This document shows, one piece after another, positions 28,993 to 38,555 of a DNA stretch of 64,000 nucleotides. Numbering within the stretch: the first letter of the stretch is position 1; each line of letters begins with the position of its first letter. A program made the position numbers and the translations under genes. Under the pieces are notes generated by a model. It did not search any database, was not told the DNA's origin, and was given only the letters and a program-made list of their open reading frames with translations. The DNA is from Streptomyces griseoloalbus (lineage in GTDB: Bacteria; Actinomycetota; Actinomycetes; Streptomycetales; Streptomycetaceae): the NCBI GenBank assembly GCA_014650015.1, contig BMUD01000010.1:239667-303666 (forward strand). Reading direction: 5' to 3'.

Positions 28993-31104
28993 TCACTCGG
29001 GCGGCTTCGGCCGGGTCGCCGTTCCGGTGTCGCTGCCGACCAGGGAGCTGGGCCACCAGGCCCGCGGCCCGATGTCGATCACCAGTGCGGGCACCAGGAG
29101 CGAGCGGACCACGAGGGTGTCGAGCAGAACGCCGAACGCGACGATGAACGCGATCTGCACCAGGAAGGCGAGGGGAATCACCATCAGGGCCGTGAACGTC
29201 GCGGCGAGGACGACGCCGGCCGAGGTGATCACGCCTCCGGTCGTGGTCAGCCCGCGCAACATGCCCCGGCGGCTGCCGTGTACGAGCGCTTCCTCCCGGA
29301 CCCTGGACATCAGGAAGATGTTGTAGTCGACTCCCAGCGCCACGAGGAACACGAAGCCGTAGAGCGGCACCGAGGCGTCGGTCCCGCCGAACCCGAGCAG
29401 GTGCTCGAAGACGAGCACCGACACACCGAGTGTCGCCAGGAAGTTGAGTGCGACGGTCGCCACCAGCAGCACCGGTACCAGCAAGGAGCGCAGCAGCAGT
29501 ACCAGGATCAGCAGGATGATGGCGAGCACGAGCGGCACGATGAGGGTGCGGTCCTGCGCGGCGGTCCGCTGGGTGTCGTATTGCTGCGCCGTGTATCCGC
29601 CGACCAGCGCGTCCGCGCCGGACACCGCGTGCACGTTGTCCCGCAGACGCTCGATGGTTTCCTTGGCGGCGTCGCTGTCGGCGGCGGACCGCAACGTGGC
29701 GTCGATGCGGACGCGGCCGTCGACGACGAGTGGTTCTCCTGCTCCCGGCCGTCCCGAGGCGGCGAGGGCGCCGGCCGCCGCCACGCCGTCGGTCTCCCGC
29801 GCGGCCGTGGTCACCTCGGCCGCGCGACCGGCATCGGCGATGATCACGGCGGGGTTCCCCGATCCGCCGGGGAAGTGCCGGCCGAGAGTCTGCTGCGCCG
29901 TCACCGAGGACGCGTCCCCCACGAAGATCTCGTCGAGTGGCACGCCCCTGGCGGTCAGCGACGGCGAGAAGGCCGCGAACGCGGTCAGCACCAGCGCGGT
30001 CAGCACCCATGTCCTGCGCGGATGCCGATCCACCGTCGCGGCGACCCGACGCCAGACGCCGTGCCCTTCCACGGAAGCGTCCGACGCCTTCGGCCGGGAG
30101 GGCCAGTACGCGGCACGGCCCAGCAGGGCCAGCACGGCCGGCAGGAAGGTGAGCGTGGAGAGCACGGCGCACACGACGCCGATCGCACCGACCGGCCCGA
30201 GGGCACGATTGTTCGTGAGGTCGCTGGCCAGCAGGACCAGCAGCCCGAGTGCCACGGTGGCGGCGCTGGCGATGATCGCGCCGAACGAGCGGCGCACCGC
30301 GGCGAGCGCCGCCGCGGCCCGGTCTCCGCGAAGGGCGAGTTCCTCGCGGAAGCGGGCTGCCACCAGCAGCGCGTAGTCAGTGGCGGCACCGATCACCAGG
30401 ATGGAGAGGATCCCCTGCACCTGGCCGTCCACCCGGACGACGTCCCGGTCCGCCAAGGCGTAGACGACGGCGCACGCCAGTCCCAGGGCGAAGACGGAGC
30501 CGAGGATGATGAGGAACGGAAGCAGGACGCTGCGGTAGACGAGCAGCAGGATCAGCAGCACCGCTCCGAGCGCCACGCCCAGCAGCAGCCCGTCGATGCC
30601 GGAGAACGCGTCGGACAGGTCGGCCTGGCTCGCCGCGGGGCCGGCGATCTGTGCCGTGGCGTCCGGCACGCCGTCTGCCGCACGACGCACCTCACCCAGC
30701 ACCTCGGGCAGTTCGTCGCCGAGGCCGGGTTCCAGCCGGACGACGGCCTGCAGGGCGAGACGGTCGTCGGAGACCAGCGCGGCCGACGGGCGACCGGCGA
30801 TGCCCGGGTGTCCCGCGAGGGCGGCGACGGCACGGGTGGCCTCGGCCTGCTGAGCCTTGGTGACCCGGCCACCGTCGGTCGTCCAGACGACGATGGCGGG
30901 CAGGGCGTCGGACTGGGCGAACGCCTCACCGGCTTCGAGTGCCCGGGTGGACTCGGCGCTCCGCGGCAGGAACGCCGCCTGATCGTTCGTGGCCACTTCG
31001 CCCAACTTGCCCGCATACGGGCCGAGCGTGCCCCCGATGCCCAGCCAGGCGAACAACAGGACGATGGGGATGAGCCACCGGGCCGAGCGCGGTGTGATCT
31101 TCAC
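28993..31104 (-). CDS. MMPL/RND-family membrane exporter
   Basis: Transporter of 703 residues with the RND two-fold plan: membrane helix 1 (about 10-30), large extracytoplasmic loop, five helices (from GIDGLLLGVALGAVLLILLL) with the family signature ATDYALLVAARFREEL, a second loop, and five more helices with VDYNIFLMSRVREEAL. Known relatives export lipids or drugs. GTG at 31104 follows GAGGA with 5-base spacing and is preferred over ATG 31140, which lies in the operator. It is divergent from a MarR gene. 28855-28992 holds nothing supportable. Confidence 0.92.
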   Translation of the reverse strand: MKITPRSARWLIPIVLLFAWLGIGGTLGPYAGKLGEVATNDQAAFLPRSAESTRALEAGEAFAQSDALPAIVVWTTDGGRVTKAQQAEATRAVAALAGHPGIAGRPSAALVSDDRLALQAVVRLEPGLGDELPEVLGEVRRAADGVPDATAQIAGPAASQADLSDAFSGIDGLLLGVALGAVLLILLLVYRSVLLPFLIILGSVFALGLACAVVYALADRDVVRVDGQVQGILSILVIGAATDYALLVAARFREELALRGDRAAAALAAVRRSFGAIIASAATVALGLLVLLASDLTNNRALGPVGAIGVVCAVLSTLTFLPAVLALLGRAAYWPSRPKASDASVEGHGVWRRVAATVDRHPRRTWVLTALVLTAFAAFSPSLTARGVPLDEIFVGDASSVTAQQTLGRHFPGGSGNPAVIIADAGRAAEVTTAARETDGVAAAGALAASGRPGAGEPLVVDGRVRIDATLRSAADSDAAKETIERLRDNVHAVSGADALVGGYTAQQYDTQRTAAQDRTLIVPLVLAIILLILVLLLRSLLVPVLLVATVALNFLATLGVSVLVFEHLLGFGGTDASVPLYGFVFLVALGVDYNIFLMSRVREEALVHGSRRGMLRGLTTTGGVITSAGVVLAATFTALMVIPLAFLVQIAFIVAFGVLLDTLVVRSLLVPALVIDIGPRAWWPSSLVGSDTGTATRPKPPE

Positions 31105-31147
31105 GTGAATCCTCGGATGGTGCCAATGTGTGTCAATCATCGACTAT

Positions 31148-31172
31148 CTCAATGATTGAGTAATCATATAAT
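31148..31172. promoter_or_regulatory. MarR operator and -10 box in the MMPL/MarR divergent promoter
   Basis: CTCAATGATTGAG (31148-31160) is a perfect dyad with a 1-base centre, flanked by further ATCAT/ATGAT motifs. TATAAT (31167-31172) lies seven bases before the marR-type ATG at 31179, so transcription may begin at or next to the start codon. Binding would block both genes. Confidence 0.7.
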
Positions 31173-31178
31173 GGAGGT

Positions 31179-31667
31179 ATGAGCGGCACCGGCAGCCCTT
31201 CGCCATCCCTTCCCGTGGACGACCCGACGGGGTTGCAGTCCTTCGCGGTCCTTCTGCGCCGAATGAACGGCGAGTTCAACCGCATCGCCCAGGAGTTCGC
31301 CCAGGCGCAGGGTCTGCACCTCACGGACGTGCTCGCCCTGATCGCACTGCTGGACGCCGATCCCGCGGACGGCCCCATGACCCCTGGCCGGCTGCGCAAG
31401 CAGCTCCACCTCACCTCCGGCGCGGTGACCGCATGCGTCGACCGGCTGGAGAAGGCGGGCCACATCCGCCGGGTCCGGGCGCTCGACGACCGCCGGGTGG
31501 TGCACCTGCACTACGCGGAGGCCGGTCGGAGCGTCGCCCGGGACTACTTCCGGCCGCTGGCCCGTGGCACCGCAGCGGCCCGTGACCGCTTCACCCAGGA
31601 CGAACTGGCGGTCGTCGCGCGCTTCCTCACCGAGATGAACGAGGAACTGGGCCTCGTGGGCCGCTGA
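31179..31667 (+). CDS. MarR-family regulator
   Basis: Repressor of 162 residues with the winged helix at about 55-115 (MTPGRLRKQLHLTSGAVTAC, then VRALDDRRVVHLHYAEAG wing). Dimerisation helices lie at both ends. GGAGG is only one base from the ATG, too close for normal use, which fits a leaderless transcript. It is divergent from the MMPL exporter and probably represses it. Confidence 0.88.
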   Translation: MSGTGSPSPSLPVDDPTGLQSFAVLLRRMNGEFNRIAQEFAQAQGLHLTDVLALIALLDADPADGPMTPGRLRKQLHLTSGAVTACVDRLEKAGHIRRVRALDDRRVVHLHYAEAGRSVARDYFRPLARGTAAARDRFTQDELAVVARFLTEMNEELGLVGR

Positions 31668-31828
31668 ACGAGCCGCTGTCGAACGGTCAACCGCCGAGTG
31701 GTGGCGGAACGCCGACCGGGGCGCCGATGGATGGGACGTGTCTGTCGGTGCGGGCCCGGACGGCCGCCGCGTTCGGCGGTTGCGGAGGCGGCCGTGGGGT
31801 TGTCTGCGCAGGTCTCCAGGTCTGGACC

Positions 31829-32981
31829 GTGCCGGCTGTCGTGACGCATTATGACGACGTCATCGAGGGCATCAACTGGACCGGCATCCCCGTCGACGGG
31901 TTCGCGCACGGGCGCCCCACCCTGGAGCCCGTACGCCACCTCTCGCACACCCTCGTCGACTCGGGCAAGCTCGTCTACTCCGCCCACTTCTACGGCTACA
32001 CCGGCCCGAACCACAGCGGCGCCACCGGAATCGGCGAGACCACCGACCCCCGCTACCAGGACCTGCCCCGCGCCGAACTGACCGACGTGCTGTACCGCCA
32101 GGCCTTCTTCGTCACCGACGAGCCGGACCGGCACTTCACCGCCCCCGTATGGATCAGCGAGTTCGGTGTCGGCGGTCGTGCGGAGACGGGCGTGGCAGAG
32201 CGCGCCTGGTTCGAGAACTTCGTCGACCATCTGATCCGCGCGAACGCCGACTTCGCGTACTGGCCGCTCGTCGGCTGGCACGAGAACCGCCGGGGCAACG
32301 GCTGGGCGCTGCTGCACTGGGATGCTGCGGGTCACCGCATGGGTCTGTACGACGGTGACGACTGGCGGGCCGGGGCGTGGACCCGGCTCGGGGAGGCCAC
32401 CGGCCGCTCCGGACATGTGCTGCCCGGGGCCAACTGGTCGATGCTCAGTCCCGACCACACCGACTTCGTCGCCTCGCGCCGCATGCGCGCTGCCCGACTG
32501 GGACTCCGGCGCACGCAAGGCCGCCTGCCCCGCCGGACAGCGCCTCCTGGGCCTGAGCCACACCGGCAACCGGGGGCTGTGTTCCGACGTGATCGCCGGG
32601 CCCCTGGGGGACCCCTCCGGTGGACACGAAGTGGTCAGGGGCGAGCGGCATGTCACGCCGGGCGCTGACTGGGCGTCCGGCTACACCGAACTCCAGTGCC
32701 CGGACGGCCACTTTCTCAGGGGCTACAGCGTCCGCGGTGGCGCCGTGTCGGCCGCCCTGTGCGTGAGGGCCTCACACGGCGGGACCACCGCGACGAGCGG
32801 CCGTACGGTGTGGTTCGACCGGAGCGACAACCGGGGCGCCCTGCCCAAGGGTGGCGATTTCGCACACGGCCACCACAAGGGCCAGTGCGCGGACGACGAG
32901 TACGCCGCCGGAATCGCCTACACCGGCCGCATCGGCTCGTCACGGACCCCGGACGCGCTGTACTGCCGCACGCTCGACTGA
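31829..32981 (+). pseudogene. Truncated, frameshifted GH5 glycoside hydrolase
   Basis: The sequence starts inside a GH5-type catalytic domain (EGINWTGIPVDGF, LVYSAHFYGYTGP, then WISEFGVGG with the nucleophile Glu). The first half of the barrel, including the acid/base Asn-Glu motif, is missing. At about 32490 the coding frame shifts: DFVASRRMRA in one frame continues as DWDSGARKAACPAGQRLLGL in another, running to a stop at 32981 through a Cys-rich C-terminal domain. One indel near 32490 would restore the tail. Both defects mean a dead gene. 31668-31828 has no other feature. Confidence 0.8.
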
Positions 32982-33303
32982 CGTGTCCGGGGCGTCGGTT
33001 GCCGTGCGGCCGGCGGACTCCCGAAGGCCGCCGACAGGACAGCCGGACCCTGCACGGGCCGAGGTGGCACCCGGGCCCACGGGGTGGCGCCGGCACTTTG
33101 TCTCACCTGAGGAAGAAGATGCGGGACTGCGCGCGAAAGGGGTTACGTGTTCGCGCGAGGCCCGCTAACTTCCTTGAAATGAACCGGTCATGAACCTGCT
33201 CGGAGTGACGGGCCGGTGTTCGACGGCGCGACGGCGCGCGCCTGTACTCCTTTCACGGCAGGCCCCCAGGCCTGTCGCCACCCCCCATATCCTGGAGACT
33301 TCC
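32982..33303. other. Upstream region of the secreted dehydrogenase gene
   Basis: About 320 bases after the GH5 remnant with no supportable gene; it should carry the promoter of the two secreted-enzyme genes that follow. No clear operator is visible. Confidence 0.35.
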
Positions 33304-36153
33304 GTGCGTACGAGACCGCTCGGACACAGACGTATCCGCATGCTGCTGACGGCCGTGGTGTGTGCCATGGGCCTGGCGCTGCCCGTGGGCCCGGCCGCCG
33401 CAGCCCCCACTACCGCCCCGCCCCGACCGGCCGCCGCGGCCGAGGACTTCCAGCAGGTCACCCTTGCCAAGGGCGTGGCCGAAACGGGCGAGCCCATGAC
33501 GCTCGCCGTCCTGCCGGACCGCTCGGTGCTGCACACCTCGCGCGACGGCACCCTGCGGCTGACCGACGCGGCGGGCACCACCAGCGTGGCGGGCAAGCTG
33601 GACGTCTACAGCCACGACGAGGAGGGCCTGCAGGGCGTCGCCGCCGACCCCGGCTTCTCCACCAACCGCTTCGTCTACCTGTACTACGCTCCCAAGCTGA
33701 GCACCCCGGCCGGCGACGCCCCCGCCGACGGAACGGCATCCGACTTCACCCCGTTCGACGGCGTCAACCGGCTGTCCCGCTTCGTCCTGCGCCCCGACGG
33801 CACCCTGGACGCGGGCAGCGAGAAGAAGATCCTCGACGTACCGGCCTCCCGGGGCCTGTGCTGTCACGTCGGCGGCGACATCGACTTCGACGCGGCGGGC
33901 AACCTGTACCTGTCGACGGGCGACGACACCAACCCCTTCGCTTCGGACGGTTACACCCCCATCGACGAGCGCGCCTCGCGCAACCCCGCCTACGACGCCC
34001 AGCGTTCCTCGGGCAACACCAACGACCTGCGCGGCAAGGTCCTTCGTATCAAGGTGAACCCGGACGCGACGTACAGCATCCCGGCGGGCAACCTCTTCGC
34101 GCCCGGCACCGCCAGGACCCGGCCCGAGATCTACGCGATGGGCTTCCGCAACCCCTTCCGGATGAGCGTCGACAAGACCACGGGCACCGTCTACGTCGGT
34201 GACTACGGCCCGGACGCGGGCACCGCCAGTGCCTCCCGCGGCCCCGGAGGGCAGGTCGAGTTCAACCGGATCACCAAGGCCGGCAACTTCGGCTGGCCCT
34301 ACTGCACGGGCAAGAACAACGCCTATGTCGACTACGACTTCGGCACCGGCGCCTCGGGCGCGGCCTTCAACTGCGCGGCCCCGAAGAACACGTCGCCGCG
34401 CAACACGGGCCTGACCGATCTGCCGCCCGCCCAGCCCGCCTGGATCCCCTACGACGGCGCTTCCGTCCCCGAGTTCGGCAACGGATCCGAGTCGCCCATG
34501 GGCGGACCCGTCTACCGGTACGACGCGGGCTCCACCTCCGAGGTGAAGTTCCCCGCCGAGTACGACGGCGACTTCTTCGCCGGCGAGTTCGGCCGCCGCT
34601 GGATCAAGCGGATCGAGGCCGGCGGTGACGGGACCGTGCAATCCATCAACGCCTTCCCCTGGAGCGGCACCCAGGTGATGGACATGGCCTTCGGACCGGA
34701 CGGCGCCCTCTACGTCCTCGACTACGGCACCGGCTACTTCAACGGCGACGCCAACTCGGCCCTGTACCGCATCGAGCACGTGACCGGTGGGCGTGCCCCG
34801 GTCGCCCAGGCCAAGGCGAACACCACCTCCGGCACAGCACCCCTGACCGTCGCCTTCTCCTCGGCCGGCAGCTCCGACCCAGACGGGGAAACGCTCAGCC
34901 ACGCCTGGACCTTCGGCGACGGCGCCACCTCCACCGCGGCCGACCCGTCCCACACCTACACCGCCAACGGTCAGTACACCGCGACGCTGAAGGTCACCGA
35001 CCCCACCGGCAAGTCCGCCACCGCCTCCGTACAGATCACCGTCGGCAACACCGCCCCGACCGTGCGGCTAGACACGCCCGCCGACGGACGGATCTACGAC
35101 TTCGGCGCCGCCATCCCGTTCAAGGTGACGGTCACCGACCCGGAGGACGGCGCGATCGACTGCGCCAAGGTGAAGGTCACCTTCATCGTCGGCCACGACA
35201 GCCACGGACACCCGCAGACCTCGGCCACCGGCTGTACCGGCACCCTGCAGACCCTGGCGGACGGCGAACACGACCCCAACGCCAACATCTTCGGGGTCAT
35301 CGACGCCGAGTACACCGACAAGGGCGCGGGCGGCCAACCCGCGCTCACCGCGCACGACCAGCACATCACCCAGCCCAGCCACCGGCAGGCCGAGCACTAC
35401 GGCGACTCCGCCGGCGTCCAGGTCATCAACCACGCACCCGCGCACGGCGGCAAGACGGTCGGCGACATCGAGAACGGCGACTGGATATCCTTCACGCCCT
35501 ACAGCCTCGACAACGCCACCGGGCTCACCGCCCGTGTCTCCTCGGCGGGCACCGGCGGCACCCTCGAGGTCCGCACCGGTTCGCCGACCGGCCCCCTGCT
35601 CGGGACGGCCACCGTGCCGGTCACCGGCGGCTGGGAGACCTTCCAGGACGTCACGGCGCCGCTGAGCGACCAGCCGGCCGGTACCACCACCCTCTACCTC
35701 GTCTTCAAGGGCGGCAGCGGAGCGCTGTTCGACGTGGACGAGTTCTCCTTCACCACGTCCACCGGCGGCACCCGCTCGGGTGAGGTGAAGGGGGTGGGTG
35801 GCAAGTGTCTGGATGTGGACAACGCGGGCACCGCGGATGGTACGGAGGTGCAGATCTGGACGTGCAACGCGACGGCTGCGCAGCGGTGGACGGTGGCTGG
35901 TGACGGTTCGTTGAGGGCGTTGGGCAAGTGTCTGGACGTGTCCGGTGGTGCGAGTGCGGACGGTACGAGGATCCAGTTGTGGACGTGCAACGGGACGGGG
36001 GCGCAGAAGTGGGCGGCCCAGTCGGACGGTACGGTCCGCAATCCGCTGTCGGGCAAGTGCCTGGACGCCTCGGGCGGTACGTGGGAGGACGGGACGCCGG
36101 TGCATCTGTGGACCTGCCACACCGGACCCAACCAGAAGTGGACCCTGCCGTAG
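33304..36153 (+). CDS. Secreted PQQ-type sugar dehydrogenase with PKD, CBM6-like and ricin-lectin domains
   Basis: Exported protein of 949 residues. Signal peptide to about residue 37 (LLTAVVCAMGLALPVGPAAA). A six-bladed GSDH-type beta-propeller spans about 45-490 (LQGVAADPGFSTNRFVYLYY, CCHVGGDIDFDAAGNLYLST, IYAMGFRNPFRMS, MDMAFGPDGALYVLDYG). Then a PKD domain (499-580, AWTFGDGATST, HTYTANGQYTATLKV), an Ig-like stretch with several His, a CBM6-like domain (694-817, RQAEHYGDSAGVQV, NGDWISFTPYSL), and a ricin beta-trefoil (823-949) with three QxW motifs. GTG 33304 follows GGAG. It likely oxidises a polysaccharide-derived sugar outside the cell. Lies 17 bases before the ThuA gene, hence an operon. 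Confidence 0.9.
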   Translation: MRTRPLGHRRIRMLLTAVVCAMGLALPVGPAAAAPTTAPPRPAAAAEDFQQVTLAKGVAETGEPMTLAVLPDRSVLHTSRDGTLRLTDAAGTTSVAGKLDVYSHDEEGLQGVAADPGFSTNRFVYLYYAPKLSTPAGDAPADGTASDFTPFDGVNRLSRFVLRPDGTLDAGSEKKILDVPASRGLCCHVGGDIDFDAAGNLYLSTGDDTNPFASDGYTPIDERASRNPAYDAQRSSGNTNDLRGKVLRIKVNPDATYSIPAGNLFAPGTARTRPEIYAMGFRNPFRMSVDKTTGTVYVGDYGPDAGTASASRGPGGQVEFNRITKAGNFGWPYCTGKNNAYVDYDFGTGASGAAFNCAAPKNTSPRNTGLTDLPPAQPAWIPYDGASVPEFGNGSESPMGGPVYRYDAGSTSEVKFPAEYDGDFFAGEFGRRWIKRIEAGGDGTVQSINAFPWSGTQVMDMAFGPDGALYVLDYGTGYFNGDANSALYRIEHVTGGRAPVAQAKANTTSGTAPLTVAFSSAGSSDPDGETLSHAWTFGDGATSTAADPSHTYTANGQYTATLKVTDPTGKSATASVQITVGNTAPTVRLDTPADGRIYDFGAAIPFKVTVTDPEDGAIDCAKVKVTFIVGHDSHGHPQTSATGCTGTLQTLADGEHDPNANIFGVIDAEYTDKGAGGQPALTAHDQHITQPSHRQAEHYGDSAGVQVINHAPAHGGKTVGDIENGDWISFTPYSLDNATGLTARVSSAGTGGTLEVRTGSPTGPLLGTATVPVTGGWETFQDVTAPLSDQPAGTTTLYLVFKGGSGALFDVDEFSFTTSTGGTRSGEVKGVGGKCLDVDNAGTADGTEVQIWTCNATAAQRWTVAGDGSLRALGKCLDVSGGASADGTRIQLWTCNGTGAQKWAAQSDGTVRNPLSGKCLDASGGTWEDGTPVHLWTCHTGPNQKWTLP
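35770..36149. repeat. Ricin-lectin coding module, copy 1
   Basis: 380 bases that recur at 37563-37942 with one difference (C at 36132, T at 37925). The module uses many G- and T-ending codons, unlike the C-ending codons of the gene around it, and ends at the stop codon. Confidence 0.95.
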
Positions 36154-36170
36154 AAAGGAGGCGACCTGCG

Positions 36171-37946
36171 ATGCGTACCCTGCTCAAGACGGCGCTCACC
36201 CTGTGTGCCGGCGCCATGCTCTGCCTGACACCCCAGACCGCGGCCCTGCCCGGCTCCGCACCGGCCGCCCACAGCACCGCGCGAAGCGTGCACGCCGCGG
36301 ACCTCACGGCGACCGCGGCGGCCGACCCGGCGTACAAGATCCTCGTCTTCTCCCGGACGGCGGGCTTCCGCCACTCCTCGATCGACGAGGGCGTCACGGC
36401 CCTGCGCGACCTGGGAGCGGCGAACAACTTCACCGTCGACGCCACCGAGGACCCGGGAACCTTCACCACCGCCAATCTCGCCCAGTACCGGGCCGTGGTC
36501 TTCCTGTCGACCACGGGCGACGTACTCGGCCCCGCCCAGCAGACCGCCTTCGAGCAGTACCTGGGCACCGGTGGCGGATACGTCGGCATCCACGCCGCCG
36601 CCGACACCGAGTACGACTGGCCCTTCTACGAAGGACTCGCCGGCGCCCTCTTCCAGTCCCACCCCGCCATCCAGCCCGCGACCGTCAAGGTCGAGGACCG
36701 GGCGCACGACGCCACCGCGCACCTGGGCCCCACCTGGCAGCGCACCGACGAGTGGTACAACTACCGCACCAACCCCCGCACCACCGCCCACGTGCTGGCC
36801 TCGCTGGACGAGTCCAGCTACTCCGGCGGCTCCATGTCCGGCGACCATCCGATCGCCTGGTGCAAGGACTACGCCGGTGGCCGGGCCTTCTACACCGGCG
36901 GCGGCCACACCGAGCAGTCCTACACGGACCCCGCCTTCCGCCGGCACCTGCTCGGAGGCATTCGCTGGGCCGCCGGGACCACCAAGGCCGACTGCCGCCC
37001 GGAGACCGGCTACACGCCCCTGTTCGACGGCACCGGCACGACCGGCTGGAAGCAGGCGGGACCCGGCGGCTTCACCCTGGCCGACGGCACCCTCACCTCG
37101 CACGGCGGACTGGGTCTGTTCTGGTACGGCGCCACGGAGTTCACCGGCGACTACTCCCTGAAGCTGGACTGGAAGGCGAGCGGTGACGACAACTCCGGTG
37201 TCTTCGTGGGCTTTCCGTCGTCCGACGACCCCTGGTCGGCGGTGAACAACGGCTACGAGATCCAGATCGACGCCACCGACGCGGCCGACCGCACGACGGG
37301 AGCCGTGTACGGATTCCAGTCCGCCGACCTTGCCGCGCGCGACGGCGCGCTGAATCCGCCGGGGGAGTGGAACACGTACGAGATCCGCGTCACCGGAGAG
37401 CGGCTGGAGCTCTTCCTCAACGGCCGGAAGATCAACGACTTCACTAACACCGACCCGGCGCGCAGCCTGAAGCAGGGCCACATCGGCCTCCAGAACCACG
37501 GTGACGGCGACGACGTGGCCTTCCGCAACATCCGGATCAAGCAGACCGCACCCCCGTCCGACACCCGCTCGGGTGAGGTGAAGGGGGTGGGTGGCAAGTG
37601 TCTGGATGTGGACAACGCGGGCACCGCGGATGGTACGGAGGTGCAGATCTGGACGTGCAACGCGACGGCTGCGCAGCGGTGGACGGTGGCTGGTGACGGT
37701 TCGTTGAGGGCGTTGGGCAAGTGTCTGGACGTGTCCGGTGGTGCGAGTGCGGACGGTACGAGGATCCAGTTGTGGACGTGCAACGGGACGGGGGCGCAGA
37801 AGTGGGCGGCCCAGTCGGACGGTACGGTCCGCAATCCGCTGTCGGGCAAGTGCCTGGACGCCTCGGGCGGTACGTGGGAGGACGGGACGCCGGTGCATCT
37901 GTGGACCTGCCACACCGGACCCAATCAGAAGTGGACCCTGCCCTGA
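36171..37946 (+). CDS. Secreted ThuA-DUF1080-ricin lectin protein
   Basis: Exported protein of 591 residues. Signal peptide to about 43. ThuA-like (glutamine-amidotransferase-fold) domain at about 57-275 (ILVFSRTAGFRHSSIDEG, GGGYVGIHAAADTEYDW, YTGGGHTEQSY). DUF1080, the 3-keto-disaccharide hydrolase/lyase concanavalin fold, at about 280-463 (YTPLFDGTGTTGWKQ, DDNSGVFVGFPSSDD, NGYEIQIDAT, GEWNTYEIRVTGERLELFLN). Ricin trefoil at 466-591 with three QxW repeats. ATG 36171 follows AAAGGAGG. ThuA and DUF1080 belong to 3-keto-sugar metabolism in known families, so this protein may process a keto-sugar made by the upstream dehydrogenase. Confidence 0.9.
   Translation: MRTLLKTALTLCAGAMLCLTPQTAALPGSAPAAHSTARSVHAADLTATAAADPAYKILVFSRTAGFRHSSIDEGVTALRDLGAANNFTVDATEDPGTFTTANLAQYRAVVFLSTTGDVLGPAQQTAFEQYLGTGGGYVGIHAAADTEYDWPFYEGLAGALFQSHPAIQPATVKVEDRAHDATAHLGPTWQRTDEWYNYRTNPRTTAHVLASLDESSYSGGSMSGDHPIAWCKDYAGGRAFYTGGGHTEQSYTDPAFRRHLLGGIRWAAGTTKADCRPETGYTPLFDGTGTTGWKQAGPGGFTLADGTLTSHGGLGLFWYGATEFTGDYSLKLDWKASGDDNSGVFVGFPSSDDPWSAVNNGYEIQIDATDAADRTTGAVYGFQSADLAARDGALNPPGEWNTYEIRVTGERLELFLNGRKINDFTNTDPARSLKQGHIGLQNHGDGDDVAFRNIRIKQTAPPSDTRSGEVKGVGGKCLDVDNAGTADGTEVQIWTCNATAAQRWTVAGDGSLRALGKCLDVSGGASADGTRIQLWTCNGTGAQKWAAQSDGTVRNPLSGKCLDASGGTWEDGTPVHLWTCHTGPNQKWTLP
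37563..37942. repeat. Ricin-lectin coding module, copy 2
   Basis: Second copy of the 380-base module at 35770-36149, offset 1793 bases, in the same orientation and frame, one mismatch. Points to recent duplication or gene conversion. Confidence 0.95.
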
Positions 37947-37952
37947 CGGCCG

Positions 37953-38216
37953 TCACGGGCCGGCTGCCGGGGCGGCGGCCTCCAGATCGGCGATACTGCC
38001 CGACATGATCGTCCGCACATGTTCGGTGATGTGCTCCGCGGGCCAGTCCCACCAGGCCACCGCGAGCAGCCGGGCGACGTCCTCGGCGCTGTAGCGGGTG
38101 CGGACGAGGCGGGCCGGGTTGCCGCCGACGACGCCGTAGTCGGGCACGTCGGCGGTGACCACGGCGCCGGAGGCGATGATCGCGCGGTGTCCGATCCGTA
38201 CGCCGGGATCCCCGAT
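37953..38216 (-). pseudogene. C-terminal remnant of a hexapeptide (Vat-like) xenobiotic acetyltransferase
   Basis: The minus frame reads [40 protein letters not shown] and [13 protein letters not shown]. This is the last coil of the left-handed beta-helix and the C-terminal tail of Vat/CAT-B-like acetyltransferases. The N-terminal two thirds, with the active-site His, are missing; upstream the frame becomes unrelated. Not functional. Confidence 0.7.
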
Positions 38217-38555
38217 CGGGGGAGTGACCGACGTCCTCGGTGCGGATCCCTCCCTGCCGGTGGGCCGGTCGGTACACGCAAGGCGGTGTCGACGGACCGG
38301 CCGGTCGAGATCGGTGCGCCCGCGTCGGTCAGGGGTGTCGATCCCGGCTGTCACCGGGCGGCCGGGATGTCGTCGAGGCTGGTGTAGACGGCCTTGCCCC
38401 AGGCGCGCGCTCGGGCGTTCTCAGTCGGCTTTTGATCCCTTCTGTGGGGAGGTGTCGCGGCGCCATGGAAGGGCGCATTCCACCGCCTGAGCTCCCTCAA
38501 TCGTGGCAATGATCATGATGTGGCGATGTGATCATCAGCTGTAGCTTGTGCGTCT
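38217..38555. other. Junction region before the butyrolactone/PKS cluster
   Basis: About 340 bases with no intact gene. A minus-strand stretch ending at 38353 reads [18 protein letters not shown] then stop, and looks like the tail of a lost gene. GATCAT/ATGATC motifs at 38510-38540 near the acyl-CoA oxidase start may be part of its promoter. Confidence 0.35.

Noticed and set aside
29278-31155. 625-codon plus-strand open frame opposite the MMPL exporter
   Set aside because: Antisense shadow; His/Arg/Gln-rich composition, while the minus strand has clear RND motifs and membrane helices.
37953-38216. Calling the Vat-like sequence an antibiotic resistance gene
   Set aside because: Only the C-terminal third remains; the active-site His coil is missing.
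38300-38420. Short minus-strand stretch [18 protein letters not shown] with stop at 38353
   Set aside because: Looks like the tail of a lost gene but is too short to assign; mentioned only in the junction region.
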